Source of the DNA: Rhynchospora pubera
Lineage: Eukaryota > Streptophyta > Magnoliopsida > Poales > Cyperaceae
Length of the DNA: 64,000 nucleotides
NCBI GenBank assembly: GCA_028095005.1
Contig: CM051460.1
Location: 62,039,676-62,103,675, forward strand
Direction of reading: 5' to 3'
Shown here: one piece after another, positions 11,513 to 22,523 of the stretch
Numbering within the stretch: the stretch's first letter is position 1
Layout of the letters: every line of letters begins with the position of its first letter
Translations under genes and position numbers: made by a program
Notes under the pieces: model-generated
Told to the model about the DNA's origin: nothing
What the model saw: only the letters and a program-made list of their open reading frames with translations
The model's database searches: none

Positions 11513-12412
11513 ATGTCATCTCAAACTCAAAAGATAGAGACGGGTCACCAAGATATCGTCCATGACGTCGCCATGGATTACTATGGCAGGCGTCTCGCCA
11601 CAGCATCCTCGGATGGTACAGTGCGCATACTTTCTGTCGGGCCCACTTCTCAACTCCTCTCTACACTCACCGACCACAATGGACCCGTCTGGCGTGTCTC
11701 ATGGGCCCACCCCAAGTTTGGTACCATACTTGCCTCCTGCGGCTATGATGGCAAAGTTATAGTTTGGAAGGAAGCCTCTGCTGGCACCAATCAATGGACC
11801 CAACTGCATGTCTTCACTCATCATACATCATCCGTCAACTCCATCTCATGGGCTCCACATGAACTTGGCCTTTCTTTAGCATCTGGCTCCTCTGATGGGT
11901 CCATTTCAGTTTCCACCGCCCGTCAGGATGGTACCTGGGAAACCGTCCGGATCGACAGGGCCCATCCAGTTGGTGTCACAGCTGTGTCTTGGGCGCCAGC
12001 TGTTGCCCCTGGGGCATTTTCTGCAAATTTTGTTTACAAAATTGCATCTGGGGGTTTCGACAGCTGTGTCAGGACATGGGAGATGGTAAATGGCGTGTGG
12101 CAATCAGAGACTGGTAGCATTTCGCAGCTGCACAAGGATTGGGTTAGAGATGTGGCATGGGCCCCGGGGCTGGGGGTGAAATCTACAGTCGCCAGCTGCT
12201 CTCAGGATGGCACTGTGGCGGTCTGGACCAAAGGTAAGGAAGGGGAAGTTTGGAGGGGAAAAATTGTAAAAGACTTTGGGATCCCTGTTTGGAGGGTCTC
12301 GTGGGCCCTTACAGGCAATATGCTGTCTGTTTCTGATGGGGAGGGGAATGTCACCCTATGGAAAGAGGGGCAAGATGGTAACTGGGAGCAGGTGACCAAA
12401 ATTGAGATGTAG
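11513..12412 (+). CDS. SEC13: SEC13 WD40 protein (COPII coat / nuclear pore)
   Basis: 299-residue WD40 protein. SEC13 pairs with SEC31 in the outer COPII cage at ER exit sites and is also a scaffold part of the nuclear pore Y-complex. The product starts MSSQTQKIETGHQDIVHDVAMD and contains six WD-type blades. Diagnostic segments are ASSDGTVRI, GPVWRVSWAHPKFG, ASCGYDGKVIVWKE, SVNSISWAPHELGLSLASG, VGVTAVSWAPA, DWVRDVAWAPGLG and PVWRVSWALTGNMLSVSDG. The sixth blade is the last, as expected for SEC13, which borrows a seventh from its partner. Length matches plant orthologues (about 300). The coding part has no intron. An in-frame ATG at 11471 lies before the inferred acceptor at 11489, so I used 11513. 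The gene is head-to-head with CTP synthase, with a MULE between them. Confidence 0.95.
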   Translation: MSSQTQKIETGHQDIVHDVAMDYYGRRLATASSDGTVRILSVGPTSQLLSTLTDHNGPVWRVSWAHPKFGTILASCGYDGKVIVWKEASAGTNQWTQLHVFTHHTSSVNSISWAPHELGLSLASGSSDGSISVSTARQDGTWETVRIDRAHPVGVTAVSWAPAVAPGAFSANFVYKIASGGFDSCVRTWEMVNGVWQSETGSISQLHKDWVRDVAWAPGLGVKSTVASCSQDGTVAVWTKGKEGEVWRGKIVKDFGIPVWRVSWALTGNMLSVSDGEGNVTLWKEGQDGNWEQVTKIEM

Positions 12413-14055
12413 AGAGAAATTTTTCATGATTTAAGGCTTTTGTAATGTTTCTTATGTGTGTTGTAGGTGGTGGTCATATCTTGTTTGGTAATTATTTGTA
12501 TTGTTTGTGTACTCATGTTACAAGATTAGACTAAATTTTTAAATCAGGTCCTGGGCTAGGTTTTTGTTGTTTTCTGTTGAACATAATGCTTCATTGGATT
12601 CTATAGATGTTTAGCACTAAATTGTTATTTAGTGAAGCTTGAATTATGGCTGCTCATAATGTTTTCTTACAAATTATGTTTGGTTTCAATTGAATTGTGA
12701 ATCAAGTGTCATCTGTTTTTGGTAAGATGCGCTTAAGCAGCTTTTCAGTTGAGAAAGCTGTTGCAATTTTAAATGTTCTCATGTGTCTTGACTCTTGATG
12801 AATCGCAAACCTGTCTGGATTTTTATTGTTGGGCACATACACTGTTTGATTTCTGTATTAAGATTAATCCATCTCTTTCTTATTTCTTTTTACTTTCTGC
12901 TGTGTTTTTGTGTAAACTGTAGCAACATTGGTTAGATGTGTTCTGCAATTTTTTGTGTTGTCAAGCCTGTGGTAGTTTTATTTCTGTTCGTCAATTTTTG
13001 TTTAAATGAATTGCATACTATTTTGCTCCTCTTGGTGGCATTTTGACACCAGATTGTAAGATAATGCAAAGAGAGCAACATGTGATGTCATATTTCTCGA
13101 AATGTTCCATTTTATTGATAAAACAAACAAAGCGGAAGGATGGGCAATGATTCTGAAATCTTCAAATTAGGTTTTGTTAGATTCTAGTTGCTTGTACTCT
13201 TTTTGTGTTTTCTAGATCGTGCAATTGCCATACTCACGTCTTAGGAAACCATAGTTAATCCAATTCTTTTAGAAACCAAATTAATGAAAGAAGAATTATA
13301 ATAATAGAAGGCACTTGTTTGGTCGACAAAATCCAATGGAACTCTCTTGCACTACTGTGTTTGACGGAGCATGGGCAAGGAGGAATGTGCATTGGTATGT
13401 GGGTGAACACTGGTACCATAAATAGATCGAACAAGAAAGGATTGATATGTTTTGGCACCTGTACCAGTGCATCAATACTGACTCAGTTACTATGGACTGG
13501 TACAACTGGAACTAGCAGTGGAGAATTATGGCTTTCTATGACCTCCTTCCAGTAGGCAAGATCAGTATCATGGCTGCTGAAGATGGAGGAGTTTGTTTTA
13601 AGAGAAAATGAAAAGATTTGTAGTTTTTGTTGTCTAATGCTAATTAAGCAGAGAGTTTGCAGGTAGTTGAGTAGTAACTAACAAGATTGAACATGATCAT
13701 CATAGGCTTCTTTTTTTTTTCTGTATTGTTTGTTCAAACTCGTGAGTCAAAGGTATCATTTCTTTCATTGAAAATTTGAGCTTAATTATCAAGTTTTGTT
13801 GTTTCTTATACTTGAATATGAGAATCTGAGCCCCTCAGTCAGTCATCAAATAGACTAACATAGCAGTGTATGAGGTCTCTCTGTAATAACCAGCTCTAGA
13901 TAAGGTAAGGTTTTTACCTAATAAAAAGTTATTGGCTAGGTGACAGACATGATAATGCCCCAATCGTCTATACTTGACAGACATGATAATGCCCCAATCG
14001 TCTATATTGTTTGGACTTTGGACAGATTTAGATTAAATGTTTAATCTTCCTTTAG
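12413..14055. other. SEC13 3' region and unclassified DNA
   Basis: The first 300-500 bp are probably SEC13 3' UTR. Around 13290-13610 the plus strand has weakly coding-like reading (for example FWHLYQCINTDS and LLPVGKISIMAAEDGG) broken by stops. I do not recognise it. A 34-bp tandem duplication, unit TGACAGACATGATAATGCCC onward, lies at 13941-14008. I looked for the missing 5' exons of the GPI8 copy downstream and did not find them. Confidence 0.45.
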
Positions 14056-16743
14056 ATTTAAGGAACTTCTGATAATGGTCGATACTTGTCAAGCTGCCAC
14101 CCTTTTCTCTCAGGTACTGTTGTTCTTGTTTCTGGTACTGTAACTGTATATATTGTCCGAAAGATACGAAATAGTTATAGCAGGTTTAATAGTAGCCTTG
14201 TGTCATAATTGGTATCAAGGCACTTTCCACAGTACCAGTACCCACATGACAGTTCTGGCTATATGGGTTCAGTGAAGCTATCATTCAAACAGGTATTTAA
14301 AAATAAGCACTTGGCTTTTTCTTTTTTGTTTATTTGACGGAAGTTCCCTTGGTACTTAGCTCCAATCACCTGGGGTTGTGGCAATTGGAAATAGCATGAA
14401 AGGAGAAAATTCTTACTCACACCACCTAGACCCAGATGTAAGGGCCTATTCTCTATATATCATATTATTCTTATTCTTTTTACCCCATTTTTCACTTTTT
14501 TTTTTTTTTTTTTGAAATAAGTGGGTAGAAGCCCATCACTTTCCATTACGAAAAGCACATCAATACAGATTAGTTCAAAAAAATCAGCAGAATGGTAAGG
14601 GCACTGGTACCCAAAGAGAAGGTACCAGTGCCCCTTTATTATCTAAACCCCTCAATAAGGGACCCCCAATTACTTGAAACTACCCAGGAACTATCACCAT
14701 AAATCCACGTACTCAAAATCCACATTATTACATTACAACAATTGTAAACCTAGATAACAGTTTAACCAACATGAATCATCTGAAATCCCCCCATATCATT
14801 CGCCTGCATTGCCATTTCTTGCTCCACCAGAATTGCTGATTCTTCTTCTTCATTAGTCTCAGCCTCCATCAATTGTGCCATCATAGATTCTTCACCAGGC
14901 CAGAGTTTCCATATCTCTTTTTTGAGTGTTGTATTCCACATCATTCCACATAATTGTCTAAACGTATAAGGTTTTGTATTATTAAAACTAATATCATTCC
15001 TGTGTTTCCAAATCAGCCAAACAATTACAGTACACCAATATCTATAAGCATTCTGATTTTCTATTTGGCTACTACAAATCAATATAAGCATTCTATTTCT
15101 ATTTGGCTACTTCAAGTCTAGCAGGAATAATGTTTATATGTAAAAATCTATGGAACCAATCCCATATTTTGACACTTTGAGTACAATTGAACATTAAGTG
15201 ATCAATGGTCTCTAAGTGTGGATAATAACTACATTTAGGATTACCTTCCCAACCCCTCAGGACCAGATTATCTCTAGTAAGAATCCTTCGTTTGCTAAGA
15301 ATCCATAAAAACATTTTGATATTTAAAGGCAATTTCATAGACCACAGAGAAGGGGACTGTCCCATTTTTCACTTCTAAAAATTGTTTTTTTTTTTATTGT
15401 AGGTCGGTGTATCAGTTGTAGATAGATTTACATTTTACACACTTGCATTTTTCGAGAGACTTGATATGTACAGCAATGCTTCCTTGAACAGGTACTGTTG
15501 AATTGATCCTCTACATACTAGTTTTGGGTTGAGTCATTTACTATGGTATATATTTTATGTGTTTAATCAACAATCTCTTTTATCTCCATATTTCCATTTT
15601 AAATTGTGCACGTCTGTGTACTCTGTCTATTCCAATTAGGATGAAAAATGGTAATTGGATTTTTATTTTATATTTTCAGTCTTTTTACATCATATGATCC
15701 AACTTTACTGATATCAACTGCCTATTACCGCACGGACCTTTATGAAAGGCCATTGAACACGATATATTTCTTTAATTACCTCCAAATTAACAATTGCATT
15801 CAATTAATCCCAAGTTAAGTGGCACCTCCGTTTAATCCAATAACTCGAAAACAGAAATATAAGAACATGAAACAGTACAATTAGGGCCATTTGATTGAAA
15901 AAATGATTCCAGGTCATTTTGTACAGTTGTTCATACTGGCTGGTATGAGACTCACTAATATGACCGTTGTGTATCTTCATGCAATCAACAACAGGTCTAG
16001 TTATCTTTGTCAAAATTTCACTATATAATATGCTTGAATTGATTGCTAGGTTCCTGTTACAAATTTTTTTGGATCAGTCATGAAGACCATCCCCACTGAC
16101 AGCATATCCCGGATTCTTAGTTGCACATGCAAGTGAATATACAACAACTTCTGCAGATACTGAAACTGCCAGAGCTGTCTTAGAGGATGAAGCTGATAAT
16201 AGTAAAACACACAACCAAAGTGAAAAAGTATGATTATTTACAGTTTAACATTTTAGTAATTCATGCATTCACTTTTTACATATGTTGTAGTTTAGTAATT
16301 CATGCATAATTTTTTTCACACAAGGACAATTGCTATATGATAGTGGTATGTCTTACTGCCAGAAATAACTGTTTTAGCTCATTTATTTCCCTTCATCTTG
16401 AATGGTATGTAAATTCCACAATTGAGGTGAATTGGGGAAATTTACAGTGTTGTGGAATTACAATTAATCCGTGATGTCACATTAAATTAAGGGTAATTTG
16501 CACAATTAATCCGTGACTATATATATTCTTCAGACTCATCATAACTATGATGCCCTGCAGCATTGACTAATCTGACTATGTATATAACTATGTATATACA
16601 TGTAGAGCTTACGGCATATCTTGGATGAATGGCTGAAGCTTTTAGAAGGAAAATTAGGAGAAAAGGATCCTGAAGTGCTTGTAGCTTGTGGTTTGGGTTC
16701 AATGGTTCTTCCTCTTGCCATTTCTACATGGTTGTCAAGTTAG
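14056..16743 (+). pseudogene. GPI-anchor transamidase catalytic subunit (GPI8/PIG-K), 5'-truncated and decayed
   Basis: GPI8 is the caspase-like Cys protease that swaps the C-terminal signal of ER proteins for a GPI anchor. Recognisable exons: 14056-14113 (FKELLIMVDTCQAATLFSQ, including the catalytic Cys motif DTCQA), 14360-14437 (LQSPGVVAIGNSMKGENSYS), 15403-15491 (VGVSVVDRFTFYTLAFFE), 15680-about 15760 (LFTSYDPTLLISTAYYRTDL), 16050-16227 (VPVTNFFGSVMKTIPTDS), and probably 16606-16743, ending in a hydrophobic segment (VACGLGSMVLPLAISTWLSS) like the family's C-terminal membrane anchor. The upstream half with the catalytic His is missing. After YERPLN there is no GT donor. In the 16050 exon the frame breaks after PTDS, consistent with a 2-bp loss, and resumes as AYPGFLV. 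A LINE fragment sits in the intron at 14498-15360. I call it a pseudogene. Confidence 0.8.
14498..15360 (-). mobile_element. 5'-truncated LINE fragment with target duplication
   Basis: On the minus strand this reads as the end of a non-LTR retrotransposon ORF2. A zf-RVT-type segment (15365-15099: KLPLNIKMFLWILSKRRILT, NPKCSYYPHLETIDHLMFNC, with Cys and His spacing typical of the family) is followed by YWCTVIVWLIWKHRND. A poly-T tract at 14498-14513 on the plus strand is the element's poly-A tail. The 14-bp sequence CCCATTTTTCACTT flanks both sides (14484-14497, 15361-15374) as an exact target duplication. RT and endonuclease are absent, as in a 5'-truncated insertion. It lies inside an intron of the GPI8 copy. 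Confidence 0.85.
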
Positions 16744-18030
16744 GTACTGCAAAAATTATATATTTTCTTGCATGTTTTTCTCTTGTGGACTACTGATATG
16801 TTAGATTACTTGTTAGAGACTTTTTAAATACCTGTAGGTGTTTATATTGGTTGAAGCAATACTTTTTCAATCTTTATTATCCTACAATTAAGCATGGCTT
16901 ATTAGAAACGGCATATTCGCGGGGTAAGTTGGTCCCTTGGTGGCTAATATGTTGCCTTATGCCTTTTACCAAGCTCTGGATTTACACAGCAAACATCTAT
17001 TCAGCCCAGGCCAATACACTGAAAAGGCTTCAACTTAGCTTCAACAAACTAAAAAGGGCTCAGGCCAGCGCAACCTCTGTGTTGTTTCATTAATACTATT
17101 GCAGTAAAGTGATGGTATAAAAAGAAAACAAGTTTGATTACCCAAATTGCAAGATATCTGGAACTACTAAGTTCAAATACCATGATCTAGGTTGGGTTGC
17201 GTCAGGCCACAATCGATCATTATTGAGTCATATCGGGCTAAAATCAATCCTAGTCTGGTTGTCAGGCTAGGCTGAAGTTGTGAGAAGCTTATTTCGGCCC
17301 TGTTTTTACAAAAACTTGACTAAACTAAGACTCTGGTATTCCCTGACTATATTGCAATATATCACTAGTTACCTTAACTAAGCAACTTAACATGGTACAG
17401 TAGACCCAGTAGATTACAAGTCAATAAACAACAAGGATGTCAAGATGTCCACTCTGATGAAATACCAAAATTTAAAAAGACAGCCTACAGTACATGGCTG
17501 GATTGTACTAAATGGGTTTGCTTTGGGGCTTACATCATATGTGAAGTTGTCTCCTTGTTCATTAATGAACTATTATTAATTGACTTGAATGATTTAGGTA
17601 CTGTTAACTAATTTAAATTAAACTAAGTGTCACAGACTTCTATCATGTTTGGTTGGATGGGCTTGTCAGGAATATTGCGAAATTGTGTCTAAAACATCAA
17701 TTAAATTTCGAGTATGTTCGATTTGCTTGTAATCAGTCCTAGATGGTACAAATATGTACCAGACATGTGGATAAGTGACTAGCAGCATGATTCCCTCGTG
17801 TTATATATCTACGCGTTAATATCATCAATAAATATGTTTTTTCGCGTTCTCATGAAATAGCCATCGTCATCTCATGCTCTACAAAGTGAAACAACAGAAT
17901 GCTTAAGAAATGGAAACAACCTATTTATTATGTTGAAACAATAAAGTTCACTTTAAATTTTTTTTGGCAAATTAAGAACAAAATTGGAATATTTTTTGAA
18001 CGTTACAAAAAGGAAAATTTCGTGTAGTGT
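16744..18030. other. Space without recognised genes
   Basis: AT-rich DNA with no coding region I can support. An 80-codon open frame at 16851-17093 resembles no family I know. Confidence 0.5.
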
Positions 18031-19169
18031 GTGGCAGCCTCTAACATGGTTCTTGTGCCAAAGATATCCGCCCATCTCAATTTGCGATTTCTTTATAAGG
18101 TTATCTCAAATGTCCTAGCAAACCGCCTAAAGAGACACATCAGCTCCCTAATCATGCCCAACCAGAGTGCGTTCTCTCCAGGCCGAGACATTTCGGAGAA
18201 TGTCATAGTAATGAGAGAGGTCATGCCTTCCTTTACCGTAACTCACATGAGTGCTGAATCTTTCACTTTTAAGTGCGACCTCTCTAAAGCCTTTAACTAA
18301 ATGAAATGACCTTTAAATTTTAGAGTGCTAGCCATGTACGGCTTCCCTCAAGAATACATTCACTTGATCAAATGTTGTGTCACATCAGCTAGATTTCATA
18401 TTCTTTTCAATGGGAGCAGATGGTTTCATCACACCTAAGAGAGTACTGAGACAAGGTTGCGCCCTATCTCCTATTCTCCTTACATTTTCATCTTATGTAT
18501 GGATGTCTTATCCCATAGATTGATGCATCAAGTGTTGTTTGGCATGCTACATGGAGTTAAACTCAAAGCCGGTGCACCTGTTCTCACTTCTAGACTTCTA
18601 GTGTGTACACAGATGACCTAATCATTTATGGTCGGGGAACGATTCAGGAGACATAGCATATCCAACAGTGTATTGATGATTTATGCATGTGGTTGGGCCA
18701 AAGAATAGGCCATGAAAAGTCTTTACATCTGGTTCTCTAAAGGTGTGTCGTCTGAGACTAGGCATGCAATCTCGACCATCCTCAATGCACAAGCCGGGCA
18801 CAACCATCACACTTACCTCGGAGTCCCAATCGTCACTTCCCGCCCCTCGCATTTCTATGACCTGATTAGTAAGGTGCATCATAAGCTGCAATCTTGGAAG
18901 GCACGTTTTCTTTCTCAGTCAGGGAAGGTGACTCTCATCAAGGCCGTCATTGAGCCTATGGTCCTTAACAACATGGCGAGAGGCCCGATTCCGATTATTG
19001 TACTTAACAAGGCCAACTCTATGGTGCGGGGGTTGCATAATGGTGATTCTAAAAGGAAGCACCTGCTAAATTGGAAAATACTTACAATGTCAAAAAGTAA
19101 TGGAGGTCTCGGGCTGCGTGATTTCCGATCTGTGAAATGATGATGTCGTGTTAAAGGCGATTTGGAAAT

Positions 19170-20384
19170 GGTAATTATTACTTACCATCCATTTTTTTGT
19201 CATCACCGTCATCCACAAGATCGGCGACCTTTATTTTTTCGCGCGTCTCCATCGGATCGCCTAACTCTATCGTGTCTCTCCTCCCCTCCCCTCCCCTCCC
19301 CTCCCCTCCACTCTCTTTCATTTTTCCGCGCCTCCTCCCACATCTCCCCTCTCTTCTTTTTTTTCACGCCTACCTCTCCTCTGTCTTGCTTCTCTCCTCT
19401 TCCTTCCTTCTTTCCTCTTTTTCGACTCATTTCTTCTTTTCAATTATGTTGGATACCTGTTCAATTTATTTGTTATAGATGTTCAATTTAGTTGTTAAAC
19501 ATGTTATACGAGTTAACATGTTTGTTACATCTGTTCATTTTATTTGTTATAACTGTTCAATTTATTTGTCATTTTTGTTCAGTTTATTTGCTCACTTTTA
19601 TTTTTCGTATGAATCCACATTATTTGTTACATCTGTTCAACTGTGTTATAACTGTTCAATTTATTTGTCATTTCTGTTCAATTTATTTGTTATATCTATT
19701 CAATTTATGTACACTATTTATTTTTGTATACGAGTTAACATGTTTGTTACATCTGTTCATTTTATTTGTTATAAATGTTCAATTTATTTGTCATTTCTGT
19801 TCAGTTTATTTGCTCACTTTTATATTTCATATGAATCCATATTATTTGTTACATTTGTTCAGTTTATATGTTATAACTGTTCAATTTATTTGTCATTTCT
19901 GTTCAGTTTATTTGCTCACATTTATCTTTTTTTTTATGAGTCCGCATTATTTGTCATATATGTTCAGTTTATTTGTATAACTGTTCAATTTATTTGTCGT
20001 TTCTGTTCAATTTATTTGCTCACTTTTACTTTCTTTTTTTATGAGTCCAGATTGTTTTTTACATATTTTCAGTTTATTTTGCTATTAATGTTCAACTAGT
20101 TGTTATATCTGTTCAGTTTAAGAAAGCAGTATAAAGTGTGAGGGAGAGGAAGGAGAAATAGAACACCAGGGAGGAAGGAGGGACGGAAAGGAGGGACGGC
20201 AAGGAAGGAAGGCGTGTTAGGAAGGAAGAGGCGCGAGGGAGGAAAGAAACGTGAGGGAAAGAGGACGCGTGAGGGAGGGAGAGGCGTCTCCAGAGGTGTG
20301 CGGAAAAAAAAATCGGAAGTTGGAGGGGAGGGGAGTGTTGGATGACGCGGATGATTATTTTATGGATGACGCTTATCACTCCCG
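19170..20384. mobile_element. Non-autonomous MULE-like element with minisatellite core (copy A), 1215 bp
   Basis: It is flanked by an exact 9-bp duplication, TTTGGAAAT (19161-19169, 20385-20393), the length typical of Mutator. Joining the flanks restores the LINE frame (..KAIWK then LSSKESEN..), which fixes both borders. The ends are degenerate inverted repeats of about 45 bp that share CATCCA and a GTCATCC word at matching offsets. Inside are a C/T-rich left arm (about 19255-19440), a core of repeated TGTTCAATTTATTTGTTATA words with a roughly 104-bp higher-order period (about 19450-20110), and a G/A-rich right arm (about 20140-20340). Long open frames across the core are only the repeat read as protein. 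A sister copy is at 62.9-64.0 kb. Confidence 0.8.
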
Positions 20385-20497
20385 TTTGGAAATTGTCCTC
20401 GAAGGAGTCTGAGAATACTATGTGGGTCCAGATCATGCGCTCTAAATACTTGGCGAGGAAATGCTTTTGGCTAGCAAGGGAAGGGGGACCAAGTACC

Positions 20498-21559
20498 CAG
20501 GGGCAGATCCAAATAGATCCAACCCCAGGCAAAGTGTCTGGGCATAATTTCTGGAATTTAATATTCATTAAGTGGATTTTAGATATGTGCCTGGGCTCTT
20601 GATCTGTCCAATCAATTTTAGGTCTGAAATTTTTCTTTTTTCCTTCGCTAAATCACTCTGCTCTGATTCGCTTCATAGTCCAATGTCCATACGCTCCCCT
20701 TTATTTTTTGGAAACACAAATCAATTTTATGCTCTAATCTGCATCCGATGCGCTGGACAGACCACAGAACGAGAAACGAGTTATTTTTTTCTTTTTTTCC
20801 TCCGCTGAGAGCCTGATTCATACCTTAGACCTTCGTACAAATTTCATTTTCTTCGTACAAATGTTTTTCCTTTCTCCTCGTGTCTCCAACTAACCACCTA
20901 TCTAAATCCGACAATATCTACAAACCTAGGTAAACTTTCTTATAAAAATTGTGTTTATTCGTACAAATTTGAAATTTAAAAATAATTCTTTCATAATTTT
21001 AAAAATAAAAAACATTTTAAAAAAAAGTTCTTGCAAATAGTCATTGTTTGACTTGTAGTTGTCATGTACGAATTTAAATTAAGGTTCTATGCATCTTGCT
21101 AAATTTGTTAGTTTTATTTTGTTGAAATTGAGTTTTTTTTGTTATATAAATTGATCGTGTTGGTCTAATTTTGCTGGTTGCAACGCTGAGTGTTGAAAGG
21201 GTGTTTTTAATTATGAAAATTGTTAAATTTTTATTTAAAAATTGAATGAGAGATGATTTTTTTTATAATAATTTGGTCGCCTACATAGAAAAACATGATG
21301 TATTTAAATATGTTTTCAATGAAGCAACTATGCAATAATTTTAAAATATGAAACCGCACAAATGATTTGATTTCAATAGAAAATTAGAATTACATTAATT
21401 TTTTTTGTGCTAGATAGAGAGGTAAAAAAAAGACAAGATTATATTGTATATATTTAAAATGATTTTTTTATTAAAATTATCAGTTTTAATTTTTTTTATT
21501 TTAAATGTTATTCCATTGTACTTGTGCCTAGGTTTAAAATTTTTCTGGATCCGCCACTG
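20498..21559. mobile_element. hAT element, 1062 bp, inserted in the LINE
   Basis: The exact 8-bp duplication CAAGTACC flanks it (20490-20497, 21560-21567). The termini are inverted repeats: left CAGGGGCAGATCC, right GGATCCGCCACTG (13 bp, two mismatches), matching the CAGNGGCGGATCC type of hAT end. Removing the insert rejoins the LINE reading ..REGGPST to WLWKAML. The interior is AT-rich with no transposase domain that I can see, so it is non-autonomous or degraded. Confidence 0.88.
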
Positions 21560-22043
21560 CAAGTACCTGGCTATGGAAGGCTATGCTTGCACTCAGACCC
21601 AAAGTCAGTGCTCACATTACTTGACAGTTAGGGAGAGGTGACAAGTGTGGTGCGTTTGGTGAGCAATGGCATGATTTCTGGTTAAGAGTGCAAGCATCAA
21701 ACTCATCACACTGTCAACCTATTATACTTGTTTAGAGCGCATGAAGGCTTCAAATGCAAGCACATCTCAAGAGATTTTAATGTGGAAGCACACCAATTGG
21801 CCAATAATGCACGGGTTAATGAAATTTCATTTAACAATTGTACCTGCCCTGGTTTAATTTTTTGTAGCTTGCAGTTTGTTTCGGGGGTCTTTTTCTTTTT
21901 TAAAAAGGAAACTCTGATGTAATGTAACCTCATTTGACCTTTTATAGTTTGCCTACGGGTCTCATAATTACCAAAAAAAAAAAAAAGTAAGTACAATGTA
22001 ACGATTCTTGCTTTCTACTATTATTTGATCGATTTATTCGTCT

Positions 22044-22259
22044 TTGTGTACGAAAAGGAAAAGGTTCAATCAGATTCTCTTTGCGGAATTAGAAGCTAGC
22101 GACAACTGTTTCTTATACAAAAAATATGATTCGGAAGTAAAAGAAAAGAGAACCCAAAATGATTCCTCTTGTCCTGTTCATGACATGAAAAGGAATTCCG
22201 ATATAAAATGGATGGATCGGATTACATTAATTATTTGTTTAACTCAATCAGTTGATTAA
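22044..22259 (+). other. 71-codon open frame, unrecognised
   Basis: An open frame just 3' of the LINE poly-A encodes a charged 71-residue peptide (FLYKKYDSEVKEKRTQND, then KWMDRITLIICLTQSVD). I do not recognise it. It has no visible intron signals or neighbouring exons, and may be chance or part of a transferred or captured sequence. Confidence 0.2.
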
Positions 22260-22523
22260 GCCAACGAGTATTTATATATTTTTAAAAATCATCAGTTATT
22301 TGATTAGATTAGTTCATTTTTACAATCCGAGGAAAAAAAATTTGGTAAATAATAATTCAATACCACGGACAAACTTAAGCCAAAACATTATCTGACAAAG
22401 GTCAACGATTTAATTCGTCATTATTAAAAAAAAAACAAGTGTGAATGATTCAATTTCTAGCATGGTGCGACTAGGATTTTGTGTCGGTCCGTAATTTTTT
22501 TTTTCCTAAAAACATATGTGTGA

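Larger units (their letters stand above)
18031..21988 (+). mobile_element. LINE (non-LTR retrotransposon), decayed and split by two DNA transposons
   Basis: Plant L1-type ORF2 remnant. RT-domain segments: 18031-18300 (YKVISNVLANRLKRHISS, IMPNQSAFSPGRDISENVIV, then FKCDLSKAF and a stop), RQGCALSPILL near 18450, the catalytic box YTDD at 18606-18617, and 18712-19140 (YLGVPIVTSRPSHFYDLISK, LQSWKARFLSQSGKVTLIK). The reading resumes at 20394 (SSKESENTMWVQIMRSKYL), resumes again at 21568 (WLWKAML), and ends with an RNase H-like tail near 21725-21810 (KCKHISRDFNVEAHQLANNA). A poly-A tract at 21974-21986 marks the 3' end. Several stops and a missing zf-RVT part show that it is dead. The 5' end is not found. 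The inserts are described separately. Confidence 0.85.

Noticed and set aside
13290..13610. Possible gene fragment (FWHLYQCINTDS, AAEDGGVCFKRK)
   Set aside because: Stops interrupt the reading and I cannot name a family; it may be the GPI8 duplicate's flank or chance.
19479..20099. 206- and 162-codon Cys/Phe/Ile-rich open frames
   Set aside because: These are the minisatellite core of the MULE-like element read as protein; they repeat with the DNA period and appear in two frames.
22044..22259. Organelle-derived insert
   Set aside because: The charged 71-residue frame looked organelle-like, but I could not match it to any chloroplast or mitochondrial gene.
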